Assembly (NCBI GenBank): GCA_037074765.1
Contig: JBAMDO010000070.1
Coordinates: forward strand, 1 to 64,000
Direction: 5' to 3'
Length of the DNA stretch: 64,000 nucleotides
Origin: Mansonella perstans
Lineage: Eukaryota > Nematoda > Chromadorea > Rhabditida > Onchocercidae
Shown piece after piece: positions 35,501-47,921 of the stretch. The notes below the pieces were generated by a model. That model was not told the DNA's origin. It saw nothing but the letters and a program-made list of their open reading frames with translations, and did not search any database. Position 1 is the stretch's first letter, and every line of letters begins with the position of its first letter. Made by a program: the position numbers and the translations under genes.

Positions 35501-38500
35501 TTTTGAATTTTTTAATTTTTTTTTTTAAAGGCTGAGCGGTAACACTTCAGGATTTAAGTTATATCCTTGCAGACTTATTGTTTCATACCTACATAAGGAA
35601 TGTAGCAGTAGGATTAGCCGTGAGTCATTCTTTTTGGTAGTGCAACTTGCAGTTCTCTACTCTTTCTCTGCCTTTTTTCTTTTTCAGTCATCTTGCGTTT
35701 TGACGAAACACTTTATTACTTAATGAACATGAACAGGTAAGAACTAATGGGCAAATATTTTTATTTCAGTGTCAATGTGCAAAGTATTGGCCGGATGATG
35801 GACCAAAGGCATATGATAAGTTGGAAGTTCGTCCAGTTAATTCGATTTACTATTCTGATTATGCTATACGGAACTTCGAAATACGTCGAATTCAACCAAC
35901 AGTAGCGAATGGATCTCTGTCCGGTAGTCCTGCTATCATTTTATATGAAATTCCGAATATAAATGGCGATACAGCTAATGATCCTTCCACAGTTATTGTG
36001 AATACGAAGTAGGCCATTTTTATCATTTATTCTAGGTTAAAGATAATTGTGAGTATGCAAATTGTATATATGGTATTGTAGATATGTGTTGAGCGAGGGA
36101 AGATTATAAATTGTTTACAGATTTTCTTGTAATTTTCTTATAATTTTTCTTGAAAACATTTCTTACAATGAAAGTATTTGAGATAACACTTTTTTATTTC
36201 TTTGTTCTTACTCAGTGAAATTTTCAGATCCCGTACATCATCAATGCGTGGTTCGGCCGATTCCTTTCTCAACGAAATGTCTTCGAATTCAAAAAGAAAT
36301 TCGCGGTGTAGCACTAGCAATACACAATTAAATGACATTCATGCTGAAACAGAATTTGTTACTAAAACACCGGGTATTTATTTGATCCACTGATAGAATA
36401 GATGAAGTTTTTTGGAAATATTATAAGGATCATTCTCCAGTTCAATGCAGAACATCTTTACTGTTATTCGCATCCTTGCATTAGCTATAAATATATTGGA
36501 CTTTTTGAAACATTTTGCATTTCAGATTTTATCGAAAGAAAAGAGATTTTTGTTATGAATACAAAAAAAAATGTTATTTACAGAAGTGCTTCATGTTGCA
36601 CAGTATCACTATACCTCGTGGAACGACTTACAAGCACCCGAATGTACTACTGGTTTGCTGCGGTTTTTATCGAAATTACGCAAATTGGACGATTATATTC
36701 GTGGTCCTATCGTTGTTCATTGCAGGTACTTTTTCATAACACAATAGTCCAATTATACGTCTTTCATTAATAACCTCTCACTTTATTTATATTATGTTAG
36801 ATAGTATAATAACATAGCATTTTTTTTTTTTTTTTTCTATAACAGTGCAAAAGTAAATGTATCATTGCAGTGCTGGCGTCGGTCGTACAGGTACTTTCAT
36901 TGCAATTGATAGTTTATTGGACCAATGTATAGAGGAAAGTAAAGCAGATGTGTATGGTTTTGTGTCGGAAATGAGAAAGCAACGAAATTCTATGGTTCAG
37001 AATGCTGTAAGTTTCCATTTTTTGTTTCCCCTTCTAAATTTTCCAAGTATACCTGATAAAATTAAAGATATCTTTTTTTTTTCTTTTTATTGCTTTGTTA
37101 TTTAACAGATAATAGTTAATCAGTAATTTTTCCACTTTTTTTCTTAAAGTCATTTAATCCTAACTTTTTTCTGAAAATCATTTTAGATTGTGTTTATTAA
37201 TTAGCAGACTTGATCATGAACATTGCATATGGATGAAAGTATTTCAGGAACAGTATCTTTTTATTTACAAGGCACTAGCTGAATGGTATATGTTTGGTGA
37301 AACTGACATCGAAGTAAGCCAATTTCATGAGCATTATCGTGCACTGAATGAGCCACAATTCCGCGAACATCAGACGTCTGCTAATCGATCAACATTTACT
37401 GCTGTTTTAAAACGACCAATTCCAAAGCTGCAGCAAGTTAATAGCGATGCTTTAACTTCAGAGAAAGTACCAATTGTAATGGAAGCTGAATACAAGGTAT
37501 TTAGATTTATCTTAGGTTTCTAGATCGGTAACATTTTGCAGTCTGCAAATATTCAGCACTGTTGATAATAATATCTTTATAAATCTGAATTTGATGGTCC
37601 GTCTGCAGGATTATAGTTAATGGCAGATTGCAAGTTGATATTGTTCCTCGTGTTGTAAATATAAGATTAAGAAGAAAATTAGGAAGTTTAACAGTATGAA
37701 TATTGTAAAAATCTTTTTTGATGAATGTTTAGTAAGGCAATTATGGATTCCATTATTAATTTATTCAGCGGCTGGAGCGCACGCTTGAACTACGACGAAC
37801 ATGCAATTTTGCAAATAAGCCGGAAAATTTGAGGAAGAATCGTGTTGAGAATGCTGTTCCATTCGACCACTGTCGTGTCGTTTTACCAGTTGTTATTGGA
37901 AGTGTTAACGACTCAACTTATATTAACGCTTCTTTGGTGAAGGTACAAATATTTTGTTAATTTTTTAAACCGTTTTAATTTAGAGTTAAATGTTAGAAGT
38001 ACAGGTTGCTACTTTGGAGTTAGAGAATTCATGTCTTCTATATTTTCTCTCTCTTTATCGCTGTAATAACAGAGATGCAATTACTGTGCATTGCTACAGT
38101 CTTATTGCTGATTTCAGGGTTATTTTTACCCCTATATCCTAGCTCAAGATCCACTGGATGAACAGACATGCTATGATTTTTGGTGCATGATTGGTGAGCA
38201 AAATTCGCGAGCTGTTGTGATGTTATCGTCGGAATCCGAATTTACGCAGGCTGAAAAAGTAAATTATCTTGCGTCTAAATTTGCCTTAAAAGAAGTGCAA
38301 TAGAAAATGAAAGTTAAACAAAAAAATAAACAAATCCTTGAATTTAATGAAAGACTGTGATTTTCCCATGTGTTCTGAATTTCAGTATTGGCCAGATGAA
38401 GTGGGATGCATAAAAACGTTGGGACGGGATGGTGAAGTGTCAGTCAAACTAATTGGCGAAGAGTTATTTCCAACATTTGCCCTCAAAAAGTTTACTTACA

Positions 38501-39711
38501 AGTTTGCGAAAGTTCGTTTTTTTTTTTCTTTTCGTTATTGCTTCAAATAAATGGAAACACTTATGTTGTGTGCATTTATGTTATACTTGAGCCCAGAAGG
38601 CAACTAAGACTGATCGTTAAAACTGACCGAAGAACAAAACGGGTCTTTTAACGTATCACAAGCTAATGCTTTTAACATTTGAATTTTATAATTTTATGTT
38701 TTGTCTTGGGGAACCGAAAACATCTCTCTATCTGCGAAATTCCCAAATTTTTCTCGATTGAAGTTTTTTTGTTAATTTACAACAAAAACAAACAATTTCT
38801 TCAGGAAAAAACATATCGCGAGGTAATACAATATGCTTATTTGTGTTGGCCGGCAGATAAAGTAGTGCCAGAATCGACTGAATCAGTAATTGATTTAATA
38901 AGTCGGGTGCTTTCCTTACAGAGTGACTATCAAGAAGCAGGCCCTATTATTCTGCATTCAAGGTATTTATTAATTTTTTCTTTCATGAAGTTAGTTTGTA
39001 GTAATTCAAACAAAATTTCTTTGAGTTTTTTATTTATCAGTAATAATCAGTTTGATAATTTTTAGTAAAAAGATAATTGTTTTTTCCATCCATTCATTCA
39101 AATTAGTTTGAATTTCACGTTCAGTGTTAGCATAGACTGCAAAGAGGACAGTCATAGTTGAATCTCCCTAAACGACAATACGAAAGCGTTTTCAGTTATT
39201 AAGACAATTTTGGTTTAACTCACCCTTAGCTAAATCATCGGTGCGATTTTCCAGAGACGGATCCTTCAAAACGGGTCTTTACTGTTGTGTATCGTTGTTG
39301 CTTGAAAGGCTTAAAGCGGAAAATCGTATCGATGTGTTTCAAACTGTTCGAAGTTTACAACAAAAGAGACCAATGATGTTCACAAAGTTTGTACGTTTTT
39401 AACTCAAATTGTACATTTTGTTTACTTCTCCAGTTTTAAAGAAGTGTTGTCCGAAATATATAGAGTCTGGAATGATGAGCTTGTGTTTCGGTTGGACACT
39501 TATTAATGGTAATGCTTTGATGGTTACAAATATCAATATTCATCGCAATTTCTCGGAATCGATTGACGGGTTTTCTCTGAAAGAGAAGTCAAACTTGAGC
39601 GGCACAAATTATTAATCTTATATTTCATTATTTTAGGAACAGTATGCTTTTTGCTATAAAGCTGTGATGGATTATCTGGACACATTTAACAACAAAGGTA
39701 CGGTTGATTGA
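26574..39711 (+). CDS. clr-1: Receptor-type protein tyrosine phosphatase, CLR-1-like
   Basis: 34 exons, about 1540 residues: 26574-26666, 26812-26935, 27186-27293, 27583-27655, 27798-27840, 27940-28021, 28275-28390, 28725-28935, 29555-29598, 29736-29865, 30685-30787, 31022-31191, 31577-31692, 31804-31974, 32262-32458, 32730-32862, 33195-33310, 33386-33532, 33669-33844, 34087-34186, 34330-34477, 34720-34884, 35342-35476, 35770-36008, 36228-36373, 36584-36725, 36871-37006, 37248-37496, 37769-37942, 38118-38258, 38386-38511, 38805-38962, 39255-39390, 39637-39711. Signal peptide; Cys-rich follistatin/EGF-like region (CAYGGKC, CVYGQKC) about 75-175; Ig domain (DSGTYLC) about 180-285; FN3-type modules 342-760; TM about 790-812; D1 868-1200 with KNRY and [12 protein letters not shown] (Cys1142); D2 1272-1540 lacking the Cys. 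C. elegans CLR-1 opposes FGF-receptor (EGL-15) signalling (known); that role here is inferred from architecture. An in-frame TAG at 26559 supports the start. Exons 5 and 9 are least certain. Confidence 0.88.
27033..27217. repeat. 62-bp tandem array spanning a splice acceptor of clr-1 exon 3
   Basis: About three 62-bp copies; the AGATA(C/T)CA(G/A)AATGTGAAG segment recurs at 27062, 27124 and 27186. The last copy contains the true acceptor TTTCAG (27185) and the first coding bases of exon 3. The upstream copies are therefore duplicates of an intron-exon junction, with the acceptor changed to TTTTAGAG and TTTCAAAG. Confidence 0.9.
34990..35005. repeat. 16-bp perfect palindrome in a clr-1 intron
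   Basis: CGATAGCTAGCTATCG is fully self-complementary and lies in the intron before exon 23. No known function is implied. Confidence 0.9.
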
Positions 39712-42700
39712 TTGAAATATCATACTGTACTTCAAAAGAAGAAAAGTGATATAGTTTGCATTAAAGTGCAGATTTCAAAAAAGAAGGAAGAGGAAGCAAT
39801 TCAGTCAGTGTGAGTTGTGCCATGAAAAAGAATCTAAATTGAGAGTTGGGCAGAGAGAAGTTTAGTTTCAGATTAAAATCAATATGGTTTGACTTTGCGA
39901 AAAAACTGTGCTAGAACGGGAAATGCGCAAGTAACTAAAGATAGGCATTTTTGTGAAGAGTTTTGGAAAATTCATCCGGAAGATTTTCATTTTTCAACAT
40001 TGTTTTTCCCTGACTTTCATGCCATCATTTGCATTTATTTTATTCGCTTCATCTCTTTCTGGGTATGTAAATTACTAAAGTTAGTTATTTAATGACTTCC
40101 TCAAATACATTTGCATCCTAAGATAATCTTGACCCATCGTTTTCTTATCAAAATCCTATGAAATGTGAGTGTTCCATAAAAATTGAATGAAACTTTTATT
40201 CTTCGTCATTTCGTTTCTCATTTTGTCCTTCCTCACCTCACTGTTCTTTGAGAGCTTTGCTGTCGAGCAATCATATGAGACAGTTTTCAATATGTCGAAC
40301 AACAGAATTTTCTCATTAGTTTAAATTAGTTTGCTTTTTTATGAACGGCGAAAATGGTTTCCTTTATTGAGTGTTGTTTTCAAATGAATTCATTCAGGAA
40401 ATATTCCAGTTGCATAATTCTGCTTTGTTTTTTCCTTTGTAAATATAAAATTATGCCATACTATTTGATTTATATTTAACTCGCATATTTTGATTATTTG
40501 ATTATTGATATTTGATACATTGCTGTTATCATTGCCAGTAATTTTAAATTGTTAAGTCTGCCGGAGATTTGTTTGTTGCATCAAAGAGCAGCTTCAAATT
40601 TCGATAATCATAAATGAATGAAAGAGAGATCACCTGATCTACCTGATAATTTGACTAAGAGTATCCAGACTGAGTCTCTGTCAAATGTTCAATTTGATAT
40701 GTTTATTATCAGAAGTAGAGCAAAAGATGTTTCACGAAGGCTTTAGTTAATAAATATCATCTATTGTAGGCGATTTATATGGATTTAAGGGTATTATTCC
40801 ATCGTTGTCTCTTGATCATGTATCTATCTGCCTTTGTCTATGTGTTTATGTTTACGTACTTATGTGTATATTATACTGAATTTTATGCTTTTTTTAATTT
40901 ATATGTTTGTTTTTGTTTCTTTTTCTTTGAATTAAAGTTAAGTTAAAAGTATATTTTGTTGGTAATAATTTCTTGGTGTCTATTATCAGTGGAAAATTTT
41001 ATTATATTTAAATTTAAGGAACTATAATCAAGGTTATTTTTGTAAAAGTATTCCTCCAACAAATAATTTTCCAATGCTTTCTTCTCACCTTGTTTAAGAT
41101 TACTGTAACATTTTTAATGTTATAAGTTCTAAATAGTAGTGGAAACATAGGGCGAAAAGTGAGATATATTAGGATTCTATGTAAAATTCAGTGCACATAT
41201 TTATATTAAAGATAATTGTGATTAATAGCATTGTTAAGAATGATTTGTTATCTTTTCCCATACTGTTCAATATTATTAATGCTCATAAATGATTTACTTA
41301 TATCAGTCATAATGCAAATGCTACACTACCCAACATACTGTATCATGTTTGTTGTCATATATCATTCCTTTTATTTACGTTCAGTTGTAGTCATTCAGTG
41401 ATTTTTAGAATACAAAGCGAATTAAATGATGATTGAAAAGAGCAGTTGTAGTAATAGAGTTGGTTAAATCTGTAAGAGTCAGTTATATTTCACTGTTTAT
41501 TATGTATTTGAAAACGGCCTCGTAAAGAAATAAAGAACAAAGTTGATTATCACATCATCCATTTTAGTGCAATTACAAATATGTCATTTAAGCTGTTTAG
41601 AAGAAATAACTATGCAAAAGAGAGGGGATAGATTAAAAGATTAATTCCATTTAATTTTTTTAAATTGAATTAAAGATTAAATGGAATAAAAGAATAATTC
41701 ATTTTCTAACTGAAATGTCTTCAGAATAATTATAGGATATGGAAAGTTACAGGTAATTAAATTAGAATTTAGAAGAAGAGTTCAAGGATTCAATTATCGG
41801 AATAGATGCTTAAATATTATTGTTTTAGAAGAAATCAAGTCCCTCATATCCTCATATATGTGAGAATGAATAAGCTAATTAAACATTGACACCAATATCC
41901 AATAATTCCTCCGGTTGTAACCAAATATTGCAAAATGAGATGAAAGAATGGAAAGGTTTCGTATACTTCAAGACGATAAAATCATTTTAAAGAATAGGAC
42001 ACATTTAAATTACTGAAATTCAAAAAAAAATTGAAGGCAAAATATTTCCACCTTGGATTTTATTTTCAGTTTTTGTATTTAGAAGTGCCAGTTGAAATTT
42101 AGGGTACTGAATGATACGAAAGAAATAAAAGTATAGATGTCATAAAATAAAGTATTATGGGATAGTTAGTAACATTTTTTCTCAATACTAACCTTCAATT
42201 TTGCTGTATTACTGTAATTTTAAATATTCTTGGGATGATTTGAAGCATTTATAAAATAATTTCACATGATTGATATTTTCTTCTGCTATATAGTATATAT
42301 CTTGACGAATTTTGTTCTTATCACACTTTAAGCATAATCCTTAATCAAAAGTAATTAGAAATTAGCATAGCCAAAAATCAAGTGCTAAGAAATCAAAAGA
42401 TTTATAAGCAAACTGATTAATTACTATAATTTTAAGTTCTGTTTATGTTTCCTCATCTTCTAATTGCTTTAAAAATGTTCTTTTGAAAGTATCATCATGT
42501 CAGTGTTCAAAAGTGTCAAAAAAAAAAAAAAATTTTTTTTCAAAAATTAAATTCTGTGCAGCAACATTTCAATTGTTCGAAATATTAAGATTGATTCTGA
42601 ATTCACAGGTATGATTGTTTAGTGGACGTCTTTAGTTCTTTAGTCAGCGACACTTAATAGTAAAAGTTCGTTCATTTTTTTTTTAATGTGTACTTTCTGA

Positions 42701-43584
42701 AATGAAATTGTTTTTTAAGAAACTTCAAGTGCGTCATTTTAGAATGGGATAATGAGAAAAATTGAAATGGGAATTTTCATTCTTATCATTATTCTAACAA
42801 TTTCATATAATACAGCAGCAAATGATAAGGTCAATTTTTCTTTTAAAAAATGGTCATCCCTTTGAAATTAATTTTTCCTGATAATCGTTTTTTGAAAGAC
42901 TCATAAACTTGTTTGTTACAAAATAGCATTTGTTGTGATAATTTTTAGCAAATGAGAATCATGTAATGAAATTTAATCAACTTAGAAATGAAAACAATTC
43001 ATTAGTTTACAACGAATTCAGTTTAAATGCAATTAAGACTGCTTTTATTTCACATGTTTAATAGTTGATAAACTGTGAAATTCAGTATGTTCTCATCCAA
43101 TTTAATTAATTTATCAAAGCTGATGAATCACTGACATGATATGACATTGCTTTATCTTCTGTATGGTTTGTTTGTTAATAAGACTAAATAATTAATCAAC
43201 AAATTTTGATGAGTTAGGGATGTGTGTGGGAGCAACAAGCATCGTCAATTGATTTGTTCAATATTTAGATGAGAGATAGTAATCAAAACTGAATGTTTCA
43301 AGTCTTTTGTTGCAAAAGACAGTGGTAGCAATTATAAGAGTTGCATTTGCTTATTATACGTTGTTGACATTATTGTCACCTAAAAAGTATTGATTAATCA
43401 AACAATTACACATTAGGAATTCACCTAAAACTTAGTCATGCGAACTAATACTATCATATTTATGTTGTGCTTTCATGCTCTACAAAAAGTGTATGCTTTT
43501 AAATATTTTATCCATCATAGACAGATCTATTCAACCGGAAACGCATATACATTCATACTTTCATATCACTAAAATAATAAGAAA
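39712..43584. other. Gene-free region downstream of clr-1
   Basis: Clr-1 3'UTR followed by AT-rich DNA with no exon that I recognise. A perfect 12-bp inverted repeat (41644-41655 and 41676-41687) is embedded in an A/T-only context. This opens the 13-kb stretch before the kinase. Confidence 0.5.
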
Positions 43585-43921
43585 TTATCGGTAAATTCCG
43601 CAAGGTCCAGAGGGTTCAGCTGGTCTTGTGCAAACCGCAGTTGTTCGGAATTCTCCATATCCTTCCACAACCGCGCTAATGCACTTCCGCACATATTCTT
43701 TCACCATATTATGCACTGTTACGTTTCCTGTAATTTTTCAACAAATTGATTGAAATTTATTTCATGAGATAAGATATGTTACTTTCTGCAATGTTGAAAA
43801 TAAAGATCTGCTGTAATTAATTTACCATTTTTAGTTAACAAAATAGCATCAACTGAAATTTACTGCAAAGACTCACAGCGAGTCGAGCAGCTGCTGTTAA
43901 AGCAATTATATCAATATTCAT
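43585..43921 (-). CDS. Unidentified coding segment, two exons, possibly with a frame break
   Basis: Minus strand. The terminal exon 43727-43585 encodes about 46 residues in normal codon usage, including NMVKEYVRKCISAVVEGYGE and ending CGIYR then TAA; it follows an ATTACAG acceptor. The upstream exon, about 43921-43826, ends in a GTAAAT donor and reads MNIDIIALTAAARLAVSL in one frame, then DAILLTKNG in another. The second frame is the one whose phase fits the terminal exon. The switch lies near 43853-43858, where a single base appears to be missing. I do not recognise the family. It could be the end of a small gene whose first exons I cannot find, or a decayed gene fragment. Confidence 0.42.
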
Positions 43922-46900
43922 TTCTGTGCATAACATTTATTTCTTGAAAAAATTCTCAACACCTAAATTTAAGCTCAGTTCTTTTTTCGCCGTTTCTGAA
44001 TTTAACTATTTACATTTTGAAATTTATTACGATAAGTTGTGAATTATCATAACAAACACCACTAATGTCATTTTATCTTCTTTAGTATTCCTTTTATTTG
44101 AATCATTAATCAAATACAACTGCTATCAAAGAATATAAATGAATGATCGACCGCTTCAAAGAGACATTAAAATGAAAAATAACATTAATTGGTTTTTATA
44201 GATATTAATTTTTTTTTTTAAGGAACTGGTTGTAATGTAGATAAGAAAAAATTAAAGATTGGTTAAGAGATATTATTGCGAAAAATTTTTGAAGTGTCAT
44301 ATTAAATTATATGTGAAGCATAGACGAATGAATCTCTTTATATAACAGTTTATTGTTCTACGGCGGAACAGAAAATTGATGCAGAAAAGAACAAATTATA
44401 AGGCAGTAATAGTAAATGAAATTTTGTTAAAAAATTATGTGCTGGTTATTTAAATCAATAATGTGAATTTGCAAGTGTTATAAATCACAAATGTTAACTC
44501 TTTATGTTGGAAACATATGGCTACGATTTACAATATTCCGGAAATCGCATTCATACTATGACATTTTGCCATATTGAAATCTTATAGGCAAGAGATGCAT
44601 TACAATATGCCGATGATTTCACATAATTTTATTTGTTAGGCCATTGGACTATTTATAACATTCTGGCAAATGCAAATATGCTTAATTATTGGTTCAGAGG
44701 CAGTTTTGGCTAGTAGGTTGCAAGTTTGATAAATGCATCATTGCTGTAGTTGGAATGTTTAATTTATTTCTCAGTGTCTTGTAGACTATTTAATTTAAAA
44801 TAATTAATGCTACAAATTTATGAACTTAAATCGGACTTTTCTCGCATAGTTGCGGAATTCATTTAAAATAAACTGCACTTATTTGTAGTTCGGCTAAATT
44901 ATCATTTCATTTCTAATATCTATCTTTCATAAATCATCATAAATTTTCATTGAAAAAATTAATTGAATAATTTAGCAATGTTTCGATCGCTAAGGATTCC
45001 GATTAGGAGTTCGATTAGAATTCTTGGCGGTATTTGTGGTGATTTTGAATATCTGCAATTTTATGCCAAAAATATCCTTTAGTAGCATAAATTATGTAAG
45101 CATTAAATAACAATAATATTTTAGAAATAAGCAAAATTAGGTACTAAAAAATTTTCAATGAGAAAAGATAAAATTATCAAATGAGGAACTTAAGAATAGT
45201 GCCAAGCGAACATCCACAGCTTCGTTAGTGGCGCCATATTTAAAACAAAATTAGCGAAGTATTAAAATGAAAACTAGATTTTTCGATCAATGTAATATAG
45301 TGAATATTTTGATTAAAATGAAAAAAAGTTGGAAGGAAAAACATCAAAAATTAATGATGTTAATTACAAATCACCGGTATCTGCATATTTCGAAGAATTG
45401 AAAGAAAGTGGGAAAAAATGTATTATAATCAAAGATAAACAATTAATGGTAAAAATAACATTTAAATAATTTTTTAAATGAAAACAAAGAAGGAAGCAAT
45501 GGTATGTTCTGATTACCTCATCAATTCACAAAGTGCTAATGTTAAAATGATAAGACTAAAAATCTGTTGAAATGATGGAAAAATTTTAAATTTCAAGATG
45601 TAAATATTAATAAGTGGCATTCAGAAATGACATTTCTTGAAAAGAAGAGCAGTAATTCCCTTGATCGTTATTATTATTATTATGAGTGATATGATAACTG
45701 TGCGAGAGGAAATATGGAATATACGATAAGTGATTTGATGATTTCGAGAACGTCAAGTTGTAACGGATACGGACAGCAAAACAATTGAACAAAATCGAAG
45801 ATAGATGAGGATCATGTTGTAGTGACAAAACAAATTGCAATCCTTCATGAAACTATGAAATTTCGATAATAAATATCTAATTCATCAAATTTCTCCATTC
45901 ACATATGTGAAAAATTGAAAGAATATCTTTCTCTTCAATTTCAACTTGACTTTTTCAATCTTATAACAAAAAGAGCATTTATGAAGTCAATTCTAACTAG
46001 ATAGATAAATAATTAATGAGCAAAATTACTCAGAAAGTAAGTTGTAAATTTGAGAGTGAAATTGAATATTCGAAATATATTTAAGTGTTTTAAATTATGA
46101 CACAATTAGTTGCTCCAACAATATTAATCTGTCATTTTCAACGTACAAAAATGAAAGGAAAAGAAATCGAGAGTGAAAAAAGATTGTAATATTTAGGAAA
46201 CGCAAAGCAGAAGTGTTTAGATCTTCTAGAATTTCATTGAGTGCTTCTACGCTACCTTAGAAAAAAAGAAAATTTGTGCAATGTTTAAAATATAATTAAC
46301 AATTGCAATCTGTCAATTGATGGTACGATATTATTAATTAAATTTCATATTTTTTTGTCAATTTCATGAAATATGAGAACAGATTTTCGGGAGGATAAGG
46401 TAAAATGAATTTGCAATATATTATGTTCGTACTAAAAGAAAATTTGAGTAGTGGAAGTAAAATATAAGAATCCAAAGCGATGCAGTAAAGAAAGAAAGAG
46501 AAGCACATTATTGTTAGTAATTATGTTCAACAATATTTGATTCGAACAAAATTGTAAACAACGAAGTTCATAAAGTTTATGGAAAAAACTTAACAGTCGT
46601 TACAAAACTGTTCTAGAAAATTTTTTTCACAACATTTCAAATATCTTTTATTTAATTTAATTCATCAACTGATTATTCTGACTAATAATTAAAAAATTTG
46701 ATAATGAATTAATTGTTGCAAATTCATTTCACTTCTATGATGAGTGATGATGAGTGATATTATCATTCATATGTCAAATAGTTGCAACAAACTAACAATT
46801 TATGGAATGGAAAATTTATTTTGGCAAGAAGAGAAAGTTGGGAAGAAAGGATGGAACAACGATGGAAGGAAGAATATCAATGATACATACATACTTTCCA

Positions 46901-47467
46901 TCAATAATGGCATAATATATAGCATATTATCGCCATCCTATGCATATTGTCCACATGGCTTTTCATTGGAAACAGTCATTCTGACCAACAATTCCATCCT
47001 TTCAACCATCCGTCCATTCGTCCGTCCACCTTCTTCCGCACCATTACACGCCGTCGGTCAACGTTTTTCAATGCCATCTTCCATTATTTTATACTATTCT
47101 ATAATGATTCTATTCTATTCCAAACTATTGTACTTTTTTCTCTTATTACTAGTAACATATATTTATATGTGTGTATATCTGTGAGTATACGTATGTTATA
47201 AAGACAAATAAAGAGAATAAATAGTCTGCAACAGTAGTTGTAAATTGTTGACCAGGGAAGAGAGGATGTTTAAAAGATAGCCATAGTTTACCGATACTGT
47301 TCTACATCTTCATCATTTAATACTTTCTAGCAAAACTTTAATGAATTTTGATATAGAAAACGATTATATGCTCACAAGGAGGAAGAATGAAATAAGCGAA
47401 AATGATTAGTCATTGGTCATTCATCTGTTTTTTTTTGATTTCAAAAGTTTTTTCTAAGAATTACAGT
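43922..47467. other. Gene-free region
   Basis: AT-rich sequence with scattered short frames and no splice-linked coding exons. A degenerate TCCA/TCCG-rich patch lies near 46990-47040. Confidence 0.5.
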
Positions 47468-47680
47468 CAGTTATATAAGTTACTTTCAGTGGTGATACAT
47501 TAACCTTTAATCTTGAATGATCAGTTATATAAGTTAATTTCAATGCTGGTACATTAACTTTTAATCTTGAATGATCAGTTATATAAGTTAATTTCAATCT
47601 GATACATTAACCTTTAATTTGAATGATCAGTTATACAAGTTACTTTCAATGCTGATACATTAACCTTTAATCTTGAGTGA
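47468..47680. repeat. 54-bp tandem repeat, four copies
   Basis: Units starting CAGTTATA(T/C)AAGTTA recur at 47468, 47522, 47576 and 47628 (periods 54, 54, 52). Each contains TACATTAAC(C/T)TTTAAT. Copies differ by a few substitutions and a 2-bp deletion in the third. Confidence 0.93.
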
Positions 47681-47875
47681 TGACAACATGTAATCTCGAT
47701 GATAATATGTCATATCGATGACTATCTTCGCACTTACCTTATCTATTTGTTACTTCTAGAACTTGCCTTGGTTAGATTCTTTTTTCTGGTAGATCATCAT
47801 TGTTCACAATGAACAGTATTGAGAGAAATGTTGTTGTAGAAAAGGTCCCAATCTATACAATGTTGATAAACGTAA

Positions 47876-47921
47876 GGGGGAGAGAGAGGGAATGAGAAAG
47901 AGAGAAAGAGAGAGAGAGCAT
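47876..47921. repeat. GA purine tract
   Basis: An imperfect (GA)n/(GGGA) microsatellite of about 45 bp. Confidence 0.85.

Noticed and set aside
46744..47201. Two overlapping plus-strand frames of 84-146 codons
   Set aside because: AT-rich with a degenerate TCCA/TCCG patch; no family resemblance, no splice context and no codon bias.
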